Below, one piece after another: positions 10,262-20,600 of a DNA stretch of 28,002 nucleotides (within the stretch, counting starts at the first letter, position 1; each line of letters starts with the position of its first letter). Under the pieces are notes generated by a model. That model saw only the letters and a list, made by a program, of their open reading frames with translations. It made no database searches and was not told the DNA's origin. Where the stretch lies: the NCBI GenBank assembly GCA_020080175.1, contig JAGHQL010000251.1, forward strand, positions 1 through 28,002. Direction: 5' to 3'. The position numbers and the translations under genes were made by a program. Source of the DNA: Glutinoglossum americanum. Its lineage: Eukaryota > Ascomycota > Geoglossomycetes > Geoglossales > Geoglossaceae.

Positions 10262-11377
10262 CGGCAATAGAGTTACTGAAGGGAGCCGCAGCTAAAGGCT
10301 ATCAAGTTGGTGCACATAGGGAAAAGGACACCATAAAGGAGGGACCTAAATATATCAAGAAGACTCTCAGAGATCAAAATTGGGCTTTAAGCCGTTATGC
10401 GAAGTAAGCATCACTTTCACCACAGTGCCTTAAAGAACTCTGCTAACCATTTGAATCGATTAGTCTCTGCATTGCTCGATCTAGACCTCCGACAATTACT
10501 GTAATGCCCTTTTCCGTTGCGCTGGTAGGCCGAGGGAACTAGTGACGTTTATCAGAAAATGAAGGATAGCGGTCTGGTAGAGGCGATTTCTGCTAGACGC
10601 TGGAAGAAGTTTTGAGCGAGGGATAAGCATGAGCTTGATTACTCAAAATATCATTTTTAGATCCAAATCTGCTGGGCCGTACAAAGGATAGCTTGTTGTA
10701 TAGTGTCTGTAAAGACATGTTTAGTGGGGACGTTCACCTTCGGGGTGGACCCCCGAACATCTCTATATCTGTAGCCAGTTGCACGGGCATAGGCCATTCA
10801 GCCAGCCTTCCCTCAACCTTGCCTTACCGTCATTCTCCCACCCGGTTATGCGATTTTCTCCCGCAGCACGCAGGCACCCCATGAGTGGCGTATGCTGCAC
10901 TCGATCGGCAATGTGCAGCATTTTTATCTATTGTTGTTGGTGAGCAACCATGAGGCTATATAGCGACCTAACGAGCGGCATATGCTATTCATGAGTATGC
11001 AGGCTCTCTGCCACTGACATATGTTGTTCGTAGTATATACACTTCACGAAGTACGAGCGGCGTGCAATAGGCATAAGGCTTGATGATCTCGACTTGCTTC
11101 ATTACGCAATCAACAAGGCTGATAGAATCGATAGTGAGGCTTGGAAAAAGGCTGAGCTATTTTTTTTTAGCTTAGCGGCGGTAGCCTGATACTGCACCAC
11201 GAGTTCCTGCAATTATCTCCTATTGGTTAGATAGTGATAAGGAATGAGCAGCCCTTACGAGGCTATGAGTCCATAAATCACCAAGTCTTCTCCAATTTTG
11301 ATCTCCATTACTGTTCTTCACATCCGAACCGTGGCTGCTGAGATATCAACAAGCGGGAAAGTGAGATTTATCAAGTC
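10262..11377. other. Gene-free DNA upstream of the ankyrin gene
   Basis: No coding frame was recognised. Between about 10870 and 11070 the short motif GCGGCATATGC and variants (GTGGCGTATGC, ACTGACATATG) recur at irregular spacing, which suggests a decayed low-copy repeat. An eleven-T run occurs at about 11159. The promoter of the + strand gene starting at 11378 must lie in the last few hundred bases; no clear TATA element was picked out. Confidence 0.4.
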
Positions 11378-13752
11378 ATGGTCGAGCCTCTCTCCATTGT
11401 CTCTGGTGTGATTGCTGTGGTCACTGCGGCGACCCAAGTAGGAAAGATACTTGAGGACCTGGTCCGTGGTCTTGTTAGAGTACCGCATGAATTGTCTGAA
11501 CTTTTGGATGAAGTATCTCAACTCCGGATAGTCTTTTCCCACTTGGTCCATAGTGAGGATGTTCCAGAGGAGTCCGTATCAGCTATATCAAGGCTAACCG
11601 CAAACGGAATAACCAAGCTTCGTGAACTCGAACGGTTCGCAGAGAGCTTCATTCGATCTGGGTACCCTAATATCATCCTTACAGACAAAATTCGATGGAG
11701 AAAGGAGAGAAGAAAAATGAAAGACTTAAAAAACGCTCTGTACTCCATCCGATGCAATCTTTCAGTACTTCTGATTGCAAAGGCTGTGTACGTCCCCCTC
11801 TGGTAGAATCTTGATTGTTTGCTCTGGGGCTAAGGTCCAACTCACCACAGGTCAGGTATAGAAATTGTGCTCAACGGAATTTCAGAGGTAGAGAAGATCC
11901 GGGAGGAGCAAAAAGAGGCCCTGGGGCACCTGGTTGTGGGGATCTCCTCGCTGGATAGTTTTAAGGAGCAGGTTAGAGCACTGGCCGAAAAAAGTGAATA
12001 CAACGGAGGGACTTCACAGACCTGCCCGGTTTCTCGTGGGGAAAATCCCCCTCTGCTATCAGGTAACCAGGTAGTGCATAGAGGTCGACCGGTCGCTCCA
12101 CTTTTTAGATTCCAGGTTTTTCAACTCGCGAAATCCTCCTGCCCGGTTGGATGCGGTTGTGTGTGCCACACACGACACTGCTTGCAATCTCCACAAATTT
12201 TCCATAATATTTTCGGTTCCTTGCTTATAGCTTACACTGGACTTCCGTTTCCGTCACGCCGTTGCAACGAGTTTACTTGTCAAAAGCAGTCGACGGCAGT
12301 GGCACAGATTTCCTACTGCTTTCCCAAGTGGCTCCTTATGCGAGTAGTTTCGTTTGTGGTCACGAAAACGAGTGTGGGCGACCCAGTAGCATGCCTGAAA
12401 GTCCGGAGAAGTGTCCCAGTCCATGCGGATATCCTTCGTCTTGCTTCTCTTGGGGAAGTTAGCAATATGACTACTTTATTTGAGAAACGGACTGCATCCC
12501 CTATGGACATTTCCATCAGTGATGGCCGGTCTGTTTTACATGTAGGTATTTTCTGCTGACCTCAAAAATTAGCTTATTGTCTCTAATTAATATTTGTCTT
12601 GAAGACTGCAGTGAATACTCTTCAATTAGGCGCCTGCAAGTTTCTCATTCATGCTGGGGCAGACCCCTTTCTAGAGGACCACAATGGACGGTCAGTGCTA
12701 CAAACCATTGGGTAGCTCTATTTTGGCTAATAATAGTATCCAGTTCTGCTATGGATGTTGCATGGTCCAAAATTCTTAGCAAAAGTGGAGATTCAACGAC
12801 ATTAGAAGAACTTCGAAACTTGTTCGCAGATGACAGTTGCCTCGAGAAGTTTCAGTTAACACCGCTCCAGAAAATTGTCGTCGGTCTTGCAGACCTAGAA
12901 TTGGGAAAGCAATTGTCGCTGTCGACCGCAACAATCGATGACACGGATGCGTATTCACGTACCGCACTGCTGTGGGCGACAATCAGGGGTGACGGTACTG
13001 CCGTGGAAGCACTTCTCCAATATGGAGCTGATCCTAATATCTGTGATGTCGATGGAGCATCGCCATTGCATTTTGCCAGCCACTGCGCCACTCCTACGGC
13101 CATCGGGCTGCTGATAGAAAAGGGCGCGATGGTGAATAAATTGGATAAATGGCATCATTCACCTATAACAAACACCTCCTTCTTCCGAGACGACATTAGC
13201 TACTTGAGACCTCTAGTAGCTGGGGGAGCAGATATTAATGCTCGCGATTATTGGCAGGAGTCTTCCCTTAATAACGCAGCTATTAAGGACCACTACAAAG
13301 TGGCTTTATACTTGATCGAACTCGGTGCCATGATTGATAACGAAGACGTCGACGGGGACACACCGCTTTTAGACTCGATACATCATAACAGCCATAGGTG
13401 CTTGTCACTTCTTCTTAGCTATGGAGCGGATTATACTAGAAAGAATAGATGGGGGCGTACAGTTCTTCATCAGGCGGCGATATTTGCAGATATTCAAACT
13501 CTCCAGATTATCACAGAGGATAACTTGTGCAACGTCTCTATTGATACTCGTTCCAACAATGGCTTCACAGCTGCCCAACTTGCAGCAAACCGGGAAGATG
13601 CACCTGACGGATTCTTAGCCAAGTTTGAGGCAATGATAAAAAGTGTGCAAAGTACAAGAATTGTCGAGATCGGCAGTGTAAGCTCCGAAGGCGATTCTGA
13701 AAGCGATGAATTTGAAGATGCGGTGGAACATCAAATTGAGGGGAGCTCATGA
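11378..13752 (+). CDS. Ankyrin protein with fungal STAND-type N-terminal domain and Cys-rich middle
   Basis: Four exons fit: 11378-11787, 11851-12541, 12605-12690 and 12744-13752 (731 residues). Introns are 63, 63 and 53 nt with GTACGT, GTAGGT and GTCAGT donors. Residues 1-137 (MVEPLSIVSGVIAVVTAATQ onward) resemble the fungal N-terminal helical domain (PigL_N type) that heads many STAND/NLR-like proteins. About residues 234-247 hold a CxxxCxCxCxxxxC cluster, followed by a conserved-looking stretch (GSLLIAYTGLPF, ISYCFPKW) common in fungal ankyrin proteins. One ankyrin-like unit spans the exon 3 region, and about five more run from 466 to 630 (YGADPNICDVDGASPLHFA is the clearest). The tail is acidic. 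There is no P-loop or NACHT segment. By family analogy it may work in non-self recognition or signalling; this is inferred. The N-terminal call is moderate, the ankyrin call strong. Confidence 0.8.
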
Positions 13753-14304
13753 TTATCCAGTAGGGTTTGCTTTATTTTCATGAGTTTCCTACTATTCCAT
13801 AGAGGAGATCTAAAATATCTAGTGGCCTTTTGTGGAAATTATGTGGAACATTTCGTGTCTTTTCACCTGCGCTATCCTGCCCTGCTAGCTAATTTCCCTA
13901 CCCGTTTTCCCCTCGCATCTACACGTAACAATATATATTGGTGGACCACACAACTAATTTATTATCTTTTTCCCCAGACACTTTTATACTTTGGTATATA
14001 TTGTACCGTGTCCAATCTTATCTGATGGCCTATGGGCGGTTCTCTTTTTTCTTCCTTTTGCTTGAGACAAATATTATTATAGCTACTAGCGCTTTGCGGA
14101 ATTTCCCCTGCTGGCTTACACAATACCCACATACATCGTGGGTGAAGATATATGACTTCTCTTTGCAGTGCAAAGGCGTTAGGGTTCTAGGGATAACTTG
14201 GGGTTGGACATGCGTCCAGGTTGCAAGTTTAGACTACAGCTTGCGGGTAGCCGATCTTCAATTTTCATATAGGTATCACGAATCCATCCCTAACCTCTTT
14301 ACTC
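13753..14304. other. Intergenic region between convergent genes
   Basis: The ankyrin gene ends at 13752 (+) and the oxidase gene ends at 14305 (-), so this AT-rich stretch should hold both 3' ends. Open frames of 81 and 132 codons on the + strand show no recognised domain and are best explained by chance. Confidence 0.4.
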
Positions 14305-15720
14305 TCACAAAATGTCTAGATTACGCCCTTCTGTAAAACTCTCGGCTACTAGTTTGACTACCCTTCTACTAACACCCCAACTCTGTTGAAATCCTGCACC
14401 CCCCATGCCGTATACATGTACCACCCTTCCCTTTCCTTCTCCCAATAAGGCTTCCTTTTCTACTCTCGGCCCTCCGCACCGATATGGCCGCAGTCCGACT
14501 TGCTGTCTCACGATTTCTAGACCCTCGATCCCTTCTCCTGGAGACACAAGAGTAGGGCACAACTCGATCGAGCGACGTAAAATACGTTCGGAAAGTTCGA
14601 TATCCGGCACTGTATCCCAGGAATGGTACCAAGACCCACCGAGAGCTGTACCTCCTCCAGAAGGCCTCTCGATAATGTAACAGCACTCACCAATACTGTC
14701 ATCCACCCCTCCAATCCCTGGTCGAGAAGATATCCCGTGACTTCTATTCGCCACCACGACTAGTTGACCTCTCATTGGTACCACACTTTCATCTACTACT
14801 CCGCCCAGCTTCCGCGCCCCAAGGCCGGTACAATTTACCACTAGGTCTGCAGTTTCTTCAGAGCGGTATTGTAAGAAAGCCTCTCGTATATGTGAAACTG
14901 TTCCACGCCGGAAGTGTGCGCCAAGAGATAGACAACAGGATTGAAGATAGTGAAGGTAGATACTGGGATCGAGGGCAAGGGTACGGAAACGTATAGCAAG
15001 GTCCGCCCAAGCAGGAAGGGCCGCCTTCGGGAGAATGGTATACTATTGAAGTTGAGACCCCGATTGTCATATACGGAGAGAGCGTGATTCGATGGGGCCC
15101 TTCATGACATACCCCAAGCACAATGTCCTTCCACCAGTGCCGAGCCAGTCTCCCTTTGTCCTTCTCAGTATAGTATACCGTGTCCTCTATCCTCGCCCGG
15201 AATATTAACTCTGTTCCTTTCTAGTCCCTATACAGGGCCGAATAACGTGCCTTGTAGCCATACACCAGCTTCAGGCTTCTCCTTTGCGAGGAGGTACATC
15301 TCTTCCCACGTAGCTCTTTCCCACTTTGCTTCTTCGGATTCTTCTTCAGATACACTGTATCGTCCCAAAATTAAAGTCAGTCACCGAAAATACCCACTAA
15401 GCAGTCTATGGCTCAGCGAAGCGCTTACGGCAGCCAGTACGCTCCCCCCATCGGACTGCAATACTCCGCGTCATAGTCTGCAGGCATATGTTTTGCAATG
15501 ACAGTTAAGTTCTTATAACCTGCCCTTAACAATGCGACCGCACAAGTTAGGCCTGTCACGCCTGCCCTGTACGCATCCGCAGTAACCAAGGAGTCAGATA
15601 TGCCATCTAGTGGACGTCGATACTTATCCTGGATATCGTGCCAAGTGGACCCACAGTCGAGGAAAGGGGCGGGGTTGCGTCCTACCCCAGTACTACAATC
15701 CTCTTCTCACAGTCAGCCAT
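14305..15720 (-). CDS. D-amino-acid oxidase (FAD-dependent)
   Basis: The enzyme oxidatively deaminates D-amino acids to 2-oxo acids, ammonia and H2O2. Five exons fit on the minus strand: 15720-15686, 15566-15429, 15354-15251, 15216-15113 and 15042-14305 (372 residues). The N-terminus MADCEKRIVVLGAGVTGLTC gives the GxGxxG dinucleotide-binding loop. LTVIAKHMPADYDAEY is a hallmark of the family. The middle has VNCTGLGARKLGG; the C-terminal part has GLRPYRCGGPR (about 310) and HVYGMGGAGFQQSWG (about 335), close to the DAO signature with small deviations. The C-terminus (NLDIL) is not a peroxisomal SKL-type signal. Introns 1, 2 and 4 are ordinary (119, 74 and 70 nt). The third is odd: a 34-nt GC-AG stretch (15250-15217) that contains a stop, or a 49-nt GT-AG alternative that drops five residues. 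If neither is spliced, the gene is broken. Confidence 0.82.
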
Positions 15721-16287
15721 ATGTTCAAATTGCCGCCAGTATTTCCCACTCGACTTCTGAGTTCTCGATAGACCAGAGACCGAATACGCAATGTTGTTAC
15801 CACCGTAGTAGTCGGGAACTCGCTCCCCGATCGGTTCAAGGTGTCAGTACGTTCAGTCCCCATGCTCACCCGGCTCATCCGAAACTCAGGGCGGCATGGC
15901 TCACCCACCCAAACGGGGTGAGCTACATCTGTTGTCTTGGCACGTTGACCAGCGCACGGAACATTTCAATTATTCTTGAATTCCAAACTCTCCATCTACA
16001 CAACCAACAATCAATAAGCCATTGCATATAGCCCTAAATACTCAATTCTTCCGCTCTCCGGCAGAGAAGTTCAGAGGAGTTTTCTTCTGCCGCACAGGGT
16101 AAGTCCGGAGGTTCCGCAAGAATCCTGGCGATGATGGAGATGGGCGATGGAGATGCTGAGTCAGAACGCTGACTGTGCGGACCAGAATTCCCGGCAAGAG
16201 AAAGACGAGAAGGAACCTCGACCTCGATTCGGGACGGGGACGGCGAAGGAGCAGCCCACAACAACTCTCAGTCCGCCAGCCAAGACC
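15721..16287. promoter_or_regulatory. Divergent promoter region of the oxidase and SEN15 genes
   Basis: The oxidase starts at 15720 (-) and Sen15 at 16288 (+), so both promoters and leaders share this 567 bp. The + strand frame at 15600-16031 has no recognised domain and overlaps the oxidase first exon, so it is taken as chance. No clear TATA box was seen. Confidence 0.4.
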
Positions 16288-16803
16288 ATGGCTTCCCGTG
16301 TTGCTTCCTCTACCGCACCACCCCACCCTCCCCACCTCCTCGCCCTAACCTCCCAAATCCACCACAACCTCCTCCACCAACACGACTGGGCCTCCCTAAC
16401 AACCCACACGCACTCCCCAACCCCACCGCACAACCTCCTCCCCCGCCCCCTCCTCTCCGGCCTCCCCCCGCACCGCATCTACACCCACCCGGACACCCAA
16501 CTCCACCAACTCATGTCGCCCCCCAGTGCCACCAGCAGTCCCGACGGTGGCACCGACCACACGGAGAACAACGACGCGCATCAACCCCAGCCGACGACAC
16601 CCGACCTCCCACCCCAACCGGAATGGGTCCTCCCAACCCACATCGACGAAAAATGGTCCCTCAGCCGCCTGCACCAAGTCTTCTCCGGCCTGCCCCCCGC
16701 CGACGACGGCCCGAAGCGCGTCCTCCTCGCGACGGCCGGCACGGACAGCACGGTGGTCTACTACATCCTCCACGAGGGGATCGTCAAGCCGCGGCAGAAC
16801 TGA
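16288..16803 (+). CDS. SEN15: tRNA-splicing endonuclease subunit Sen15
   Basis: This is a structural, non-catalytic subunit of the nuclear or mitochondrial-surface endonuclease (Sen2, Sen34, Sen54, Sen15) that cuts introns from pre-tRNA. I chose the ATG at 16288 (ACCATGGC context), giving 171 residues in one exon, close to the usual fungal length. An upstream in-frame extension to 16147 is open but not conserved-looking. Residues 15-40 form the N-terminal helix region (LLALTSQIHHNLLHQHDW). Then come LSGLPPHRIYTHPD, EWVLPTHIDEKWSLSRLHQV and the terminal block KRVLLATAGTDSTVVYYILH ending in GIVKPRQN, which is almost a signature of Sen15. A Pro/Thr/Asp-rich linker (about 75-110) separates the two conserved parts. 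Confidence 0.9.
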   Translation: MASRVASSTAPPHPPHLLALTSQIHHNLLHQHDWASLTTHTHSPTPPHNLLPRPLLSGLPPHRIYTHPDTQLHQLMSPPSATSSPDGGTDHTENNDAHQPQPTTPDLPPQPEWVLPTHIDEKWSLSRLHQVFSGLPPADDGPKRVLLATAGTDSTVVYYILHEGIVKPRQN

Positions 16804-17270
16804 AGGGCGTAGTTTCTCAATTATTTTGACATGGCCTTTTTTTAAGCCGGCTGCGGATGTAAAAAAAAAGAAAACGGAAAATAGAGCGGAGGGTTATTCT
16901 GTTCGTTGTTCCCTTGGTGGGCGGGGTTCCGTGGGCGCATATGGTATATGGTGTTAGGTGTTAGGTGTTTGTTGGGATAATAACCCTGGTGGGTCTATAC
17001 CTGTACATATCAATATCCCACTCGACTGGGGTTACTATTAAGCTCTAAATGAAACCTCCATGTCTAAGCCTTTCGCTTGTTCTTGTTTGCCTCTATGGAC
17101 CTAAACCCATATCTACATAAGAACCGCAGACGGAAACCAAACCAGATGGGGAATGATGGCGGGGAAAGAAAGAAAAAAAAACGCCGTCTATTATACACTT
17201 GCTCACCCTTTTTCCCTTTCAGATATCGCAGCACGATGTTGTACATCCTAAGCAGTCACACAGAACGCCA
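16804..17270. other. Shared 3' region of SEN15 and the transporter gene
   Basis: The two genes converge here, 467 bp apart. The sequence has A-rich runs just after the Sen15 stop (about 16860-16885) and an A-run at about 17166-17180. These could serve as polyadenylation context for both genes. No gene was recognised. Confidence 0.4.
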
Positions 17271-18684
17271 TTATAATTCCTTCTTCCCCTCCACCTCCGC
17301 CCTCCTCTTCGCCTCCTCCTTCTGCTTCTTCTCCCTCCGCTGCCCAACGCCTTCAGCGCCCACGCCACTAAACACTAACCCGACGCCCAACCACTGCATA
17401 GGTGACAAGTGATGTCCGAACCAGACGACGGAGAGAATCATGGTGAGCATTTTGCGGGTTACCGTTACCGTGACGAGGAGGAGAGAGGAGAAGTGCGAGA
17501 GGGTGGAGACTGCGTGAGGAAGCGGGAGTTAGCCTTAGTCGGATGAGGTTGTAGTAACTTAGCGAAACAGAGAGAAGAAGACCTACAGATGAAAACTTGT
17601 CCCACAGCCCCACAAGCCGCAAACCCCAGCACATCCCACCCGACCCCCGGATGCCTCCCCATGAAAGCCACCGCCTCCCCAACCTCGCTCCCACTCCCGA
17701 CCCCCACCCACTCCCCCACACCCGTAGCCCCCAGATACGGCTGAGCCACGAGATACAACCCCGTGAGCAGCGTATTAAGCAAGTTCTGCGCGCACATCAT
17801 CTGCACGCCGCTATACGGCCTATAAGCCTGAAAGATATAATCCTGCGTCGAATTCGTCAACCCATCAAACAGCAAGTTGATCCCCAGCAGTAACAACCCC
17901 CAAAGACCACTCCTCGCCTCCCCACCCCCGCCTTTCCCCCCCTTCCCCGCCGCCGCCGGATGGTGCAGCGTGAAGACCGCCACGCCCCCCGTAACCGCCG
18001 CGACGACCGCGTACTTGTACACCGGATACCGAGTCCTGAAGATCGTGAGGTGGAGGAACATGACGGGGAGGAGCTTGCACGCCTTCGCCAGGATGAACGT
18101 GATGTAGTCGATGTGTTTCAGGGCCGCGTAGCCGAAGGGGGAGGCGAGGGAGGAGGTCACGGATATGAGGAGCAGCGGGGGGAGGAGGGAGGCGGTCGGG
18201 AAGAGCGCGGGCGTCGCGACGCGCGCCGGGGTGCTGAGGTGGAGGTAGAGCATCCCGACCAGGAAGGCAAGGAGGGATTGGATGGTGTTGAGGACCAAGG
18301 AGAAGGTGAAGCGCTCGCGCTCGCCGCCGGGGGTGGCGTACGTGGTCGTGGTGATGCGTTCCTGGAGAAGCGCCCAAGTCAAGCTGGCAGCAGTCCACAC
18401 CCCGTCAGCCTCAGCGAGAAAACGCGACAAGACGGATAGCCCGCATACAAAGACCCGTATATCCCCCCCACGCAAACAACCAGCTCCACAACCCCCGCTT
18501 TCTTCTCCGCCGTCTTCCCCGACGACCTCATCCCGCCATCCGCAACCGCGCCATTGCTCTGCCGCCTCCCAACCGCGCTCCCGCCCCGGCGCACTACGCC
18601 CCCGTTCGCCACCGAGTCCCCCCTGGCCGAGGCGACCAGATCCGAGTTCTGGCGGTGGATCGGGGGTTGCTTGTGGCGGGCCAT
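17271..18684 (-). CDS. HUT1: HUT1-type UDP-galactose/nucleotide-sugar transporter (UAA family)
   Basis: A multi-spanning ER/Golgi carrier of the UAA/SLC35B1 group, thought to move UDP-galactose or related nucleotide sugars and linked to ER protein folding. Three exons fit: 18684-18449, 18383-17587 and 17509-17271 (423 residues). Introns are 65 and 77 nt with GTATGC and GTAGGT donors. After a basic, disordered head (1-62), [20 protein letters not shown] marks the first membrane segment. Other family blocks are [72 protein letters not shown] and [17 protein letters not shown]. The last exon carries the typical [20 protein letters not shown] and a lysine-rich tail ([11 protein letters not shown]). 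The tail suggests ER retention, although the final residues (KKEL) are not a strict KKXX signal. Substrate specificity is inferred from family only. Confidence 0.9.
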
Positions 18685-19377
18685 CTCGCCGCGCAGATGT
18701 TATCCGGATGGACTGAAACGGTTTTTTTTTTACCTGTTATTTTTTTTCGAGTTTTGGGTTTGAGACTTGTGGAAGTGGGCGTTGGGTGGTTTCCCTTCAA
18801 GAGAGCGTAGTGAAAAAGAAGAAAAGGAGTGGAATTGAAGGGAGCTGAGAGGATGGTGGTTTTTTTTAATTTATGGGGCTGCGAAGAGGAGAGGTGGCTG
18901 CAATGAGCGGGAGTCCCCCGGATTAGGTAAGCAGATGGATTGGGGTTGTATCCGGTAGGGCTAACCTCTAAATTCACCAACGTTGAACGCTTTACTTGTC
19001 TCAGTGAGGAAGTTGAGAATTCCAATCACTATTCCATTGGAGGGTCAGCCCGGGGTGTTCAGACCATAAGGAGCGAAAACAAATCGCCTTGCAGCTGTTT
19101 TTCGGATATAGAGCCAGTCACTTTTCAAACCAACAGATCGTCCTCACGGCCAAGGGAGGAACTATTCGAATTGAACGGTAACTTCTCCTCATTCTTCTGG
19201 CTATGTTATAGGTACAATCCCCTAAACCTCTCCCCCAGGGCGCTGCCAGCTCGTTACCAGCCTTAAATTGAATGGCTCGATCGTGAATGAGAAAAAGCTG
19301 AACGTTGATCGCGCACATGCACACCCAGTCCACATCACAAAACGCCCCGTTGCTCATGCCTACCTCCCCCTTCTCCG
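18685..19377. promoter_or_regulatory. Promoter region of the transporter gene and 3' side of RPS3
   Basis: Both neighbours are on the minus strand. The part next to 18685 contains long A runs in the sense of the transporter gene (T runs on + at 18720-18746 and 18859-18870) and should be its leader and promoter. The part next to 19377 should hold the RPS3 3' UTR. A short + frame at 18940-19266 has no recognised domain. Confidence 0.4.
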
Positions 19378-20600
19378 CTACGCAGGTGGCGCCTCGTAGT
19401 CACCCCCCTCCTGCCCCTGAGTCTCCGCTTGCTCCGCCAGTCGCTGCTGCTCAGCAGCCTGCTGGGCCGCGATGGCTTTGGCGCCGTAGTCCTGACTCAT
19501 GGGTTGCACGACTGACGGCTCCTCCTTAGGCTCGATGATCGTCACGGAGTCGGGAAGGGATTTCTGCGGGCCGGATTTGCCTTCGGGGTCGGAGCCGCGC
19601 ATGATCTTGACTTTGATGCCAAGGACGCCTTGTCGGAGGAGGACGTGTCGAGTGGCGGAGTCGATAAATTCTTTGGCGGGTTGGCCGGAGTGGATCATGA
19701 AGCCGTCCTGATTAGAGACATTGTCAGAATGGGAGATTGATATCGAAAAATCATCCCGGTTACGGAGCAAAAGACTACTCACAGTGAACTTCATGCTCTT
19801 TGCACGCGCAGCTCTCAGCTTTCCGCTAACAACCACTTCGCAGCCCTTGGCGCCGCTCTCCATGATAAAACGCAAAACACCATAGCATGCTCTCCTCACC
19901 GCAAGACCATTGAGAAGCTTATATCTGAGAGATTCGCACTGTGCCACAGCAGAGAGACCGCGAGCTTGCACCTTTGCGGCATAGAGAGAGACGGAGTTTT
20001 CTGGAAACTTAAAGCGCTTCTGGATGAGCGAGGTGAGCTCGCGGATCCGGCGGCCTTGCTCGCCGAGAACCTCTTGGGTGTGTGTGGCTCGGATGACTTT
20101 TGAAGAGGTTAGCGGGGGTGGTTGGAAGAGTTGATAGCGTGCCATGGAGGAGGTGGCTTACTGATATCGGTAACAGTAGGTGTGACCCGAACTTCGACAC
20201 CTGAGTAGCCCTCCTCAGCAAGCTCGCGTTGGAAGAACTCGTTCAGTTCAGCGTAGAAGACTCCATCTGTGAGAGCAGACAGTCAGCAGAAGCGCCATAT
20301 GCCCGTATTTACCAAGTTTCCGAATCGTTAGTAACATCTCTCTAATGCATCCCTCCCGACAACGGCCACACCGCAATCCGGTTTATATTCTCCCAGCCAT
20401 CATTCACAAGGGGCCCAAAACACATGAGACACGAGACACACGAGACACACGAGACGCTGGAGGCGAGACTGGCGAGGGAGATGAATGCATACCGGCGACG
20501 AACTTTCTGCGCTTCGAGCTTTTGGACAAGTCAGCACAAACATTCCATGCTCGACGAGTAGCAAAGGAACTCACATAGCGCCTCCTTGTGCTGCAGCCAT
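19378..20600 (-). CDS. RPS3: 40S ribosomal protein S3 (uS3)
   Basis: A small-subunit protein at the mRNA entry channel, with roles in decoding and ribosome quality control. Five exons fit: 20600-20575, 20518-20493, 20266-20162, 20096-19783 and 19707-19378 (266 residues, normal for fungi). Introns are 56, 226, 65 and 75 nt, all GT-AG. The joined N-terminus reads [20 protein letters not shown] and then [20 protein letters not shown], as in other eukaryotic S3. The KH domain follows, with [20 protein letters not shown] (GxxG loop GEQG), then the S3 C-terminal block [20 protein letters not shown] and the joined [20 protein letters not shown]. The tail after about 215 is Gln/Glu-rich and variable. 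The start lies in a strong context (GCCATGGCT). Placing two 26-nt exons near the 5' end is typical of intron-rich fungal ribosomal protein genes. Confidence 0.95.
20267..20492 (-). other. RPS3 intron 2, with exact TACTAAC box and GTGTCTC repeats
   Basis: This is the longest intron in the gene. Near its 5' end it carries a tandem (GTGTCTC)-like tract, at about 20428-20458. A perfect TACTAAC lies at 20328-20334, unusually far (about 60 nt) from the acceptor; a nearer TGCTGAC could be the real branch site. A weak C-box-like ATGATGG and a later CTGA occur, but I see no convincing snoRNA. Confidence 0.45.

Noticed and set aside
12691-12743. Ankyrin-gene intron starting at GTAGCT (12712), only 32 nt long
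   Set aside because: The GTCAGT donor at 12691 gives a 53-nt intron with a good branch site and the same frame, so the shorter form is unnecessary.
15600-16031. 143-codon + strand frame upstream of SEN15
   Set aside because: It overlaps the first exon and intron of the oxidase on the other strand and has no recognisable domain.
16147-16287. N-terminal extension of Sen15 from an upstream in-frame ATG
   Set aside because: The ATG at 16288 has a stronger context and gives the usual family length. The extra residues are polar and not like Sen15.
20097-20161. RPS3 starting at the ATG at 20145
   Set aside because: That ATG lies inside a 65-nt intron. The conserved S3 N-terminus is encoded by three upstream exons with proper splice sites.
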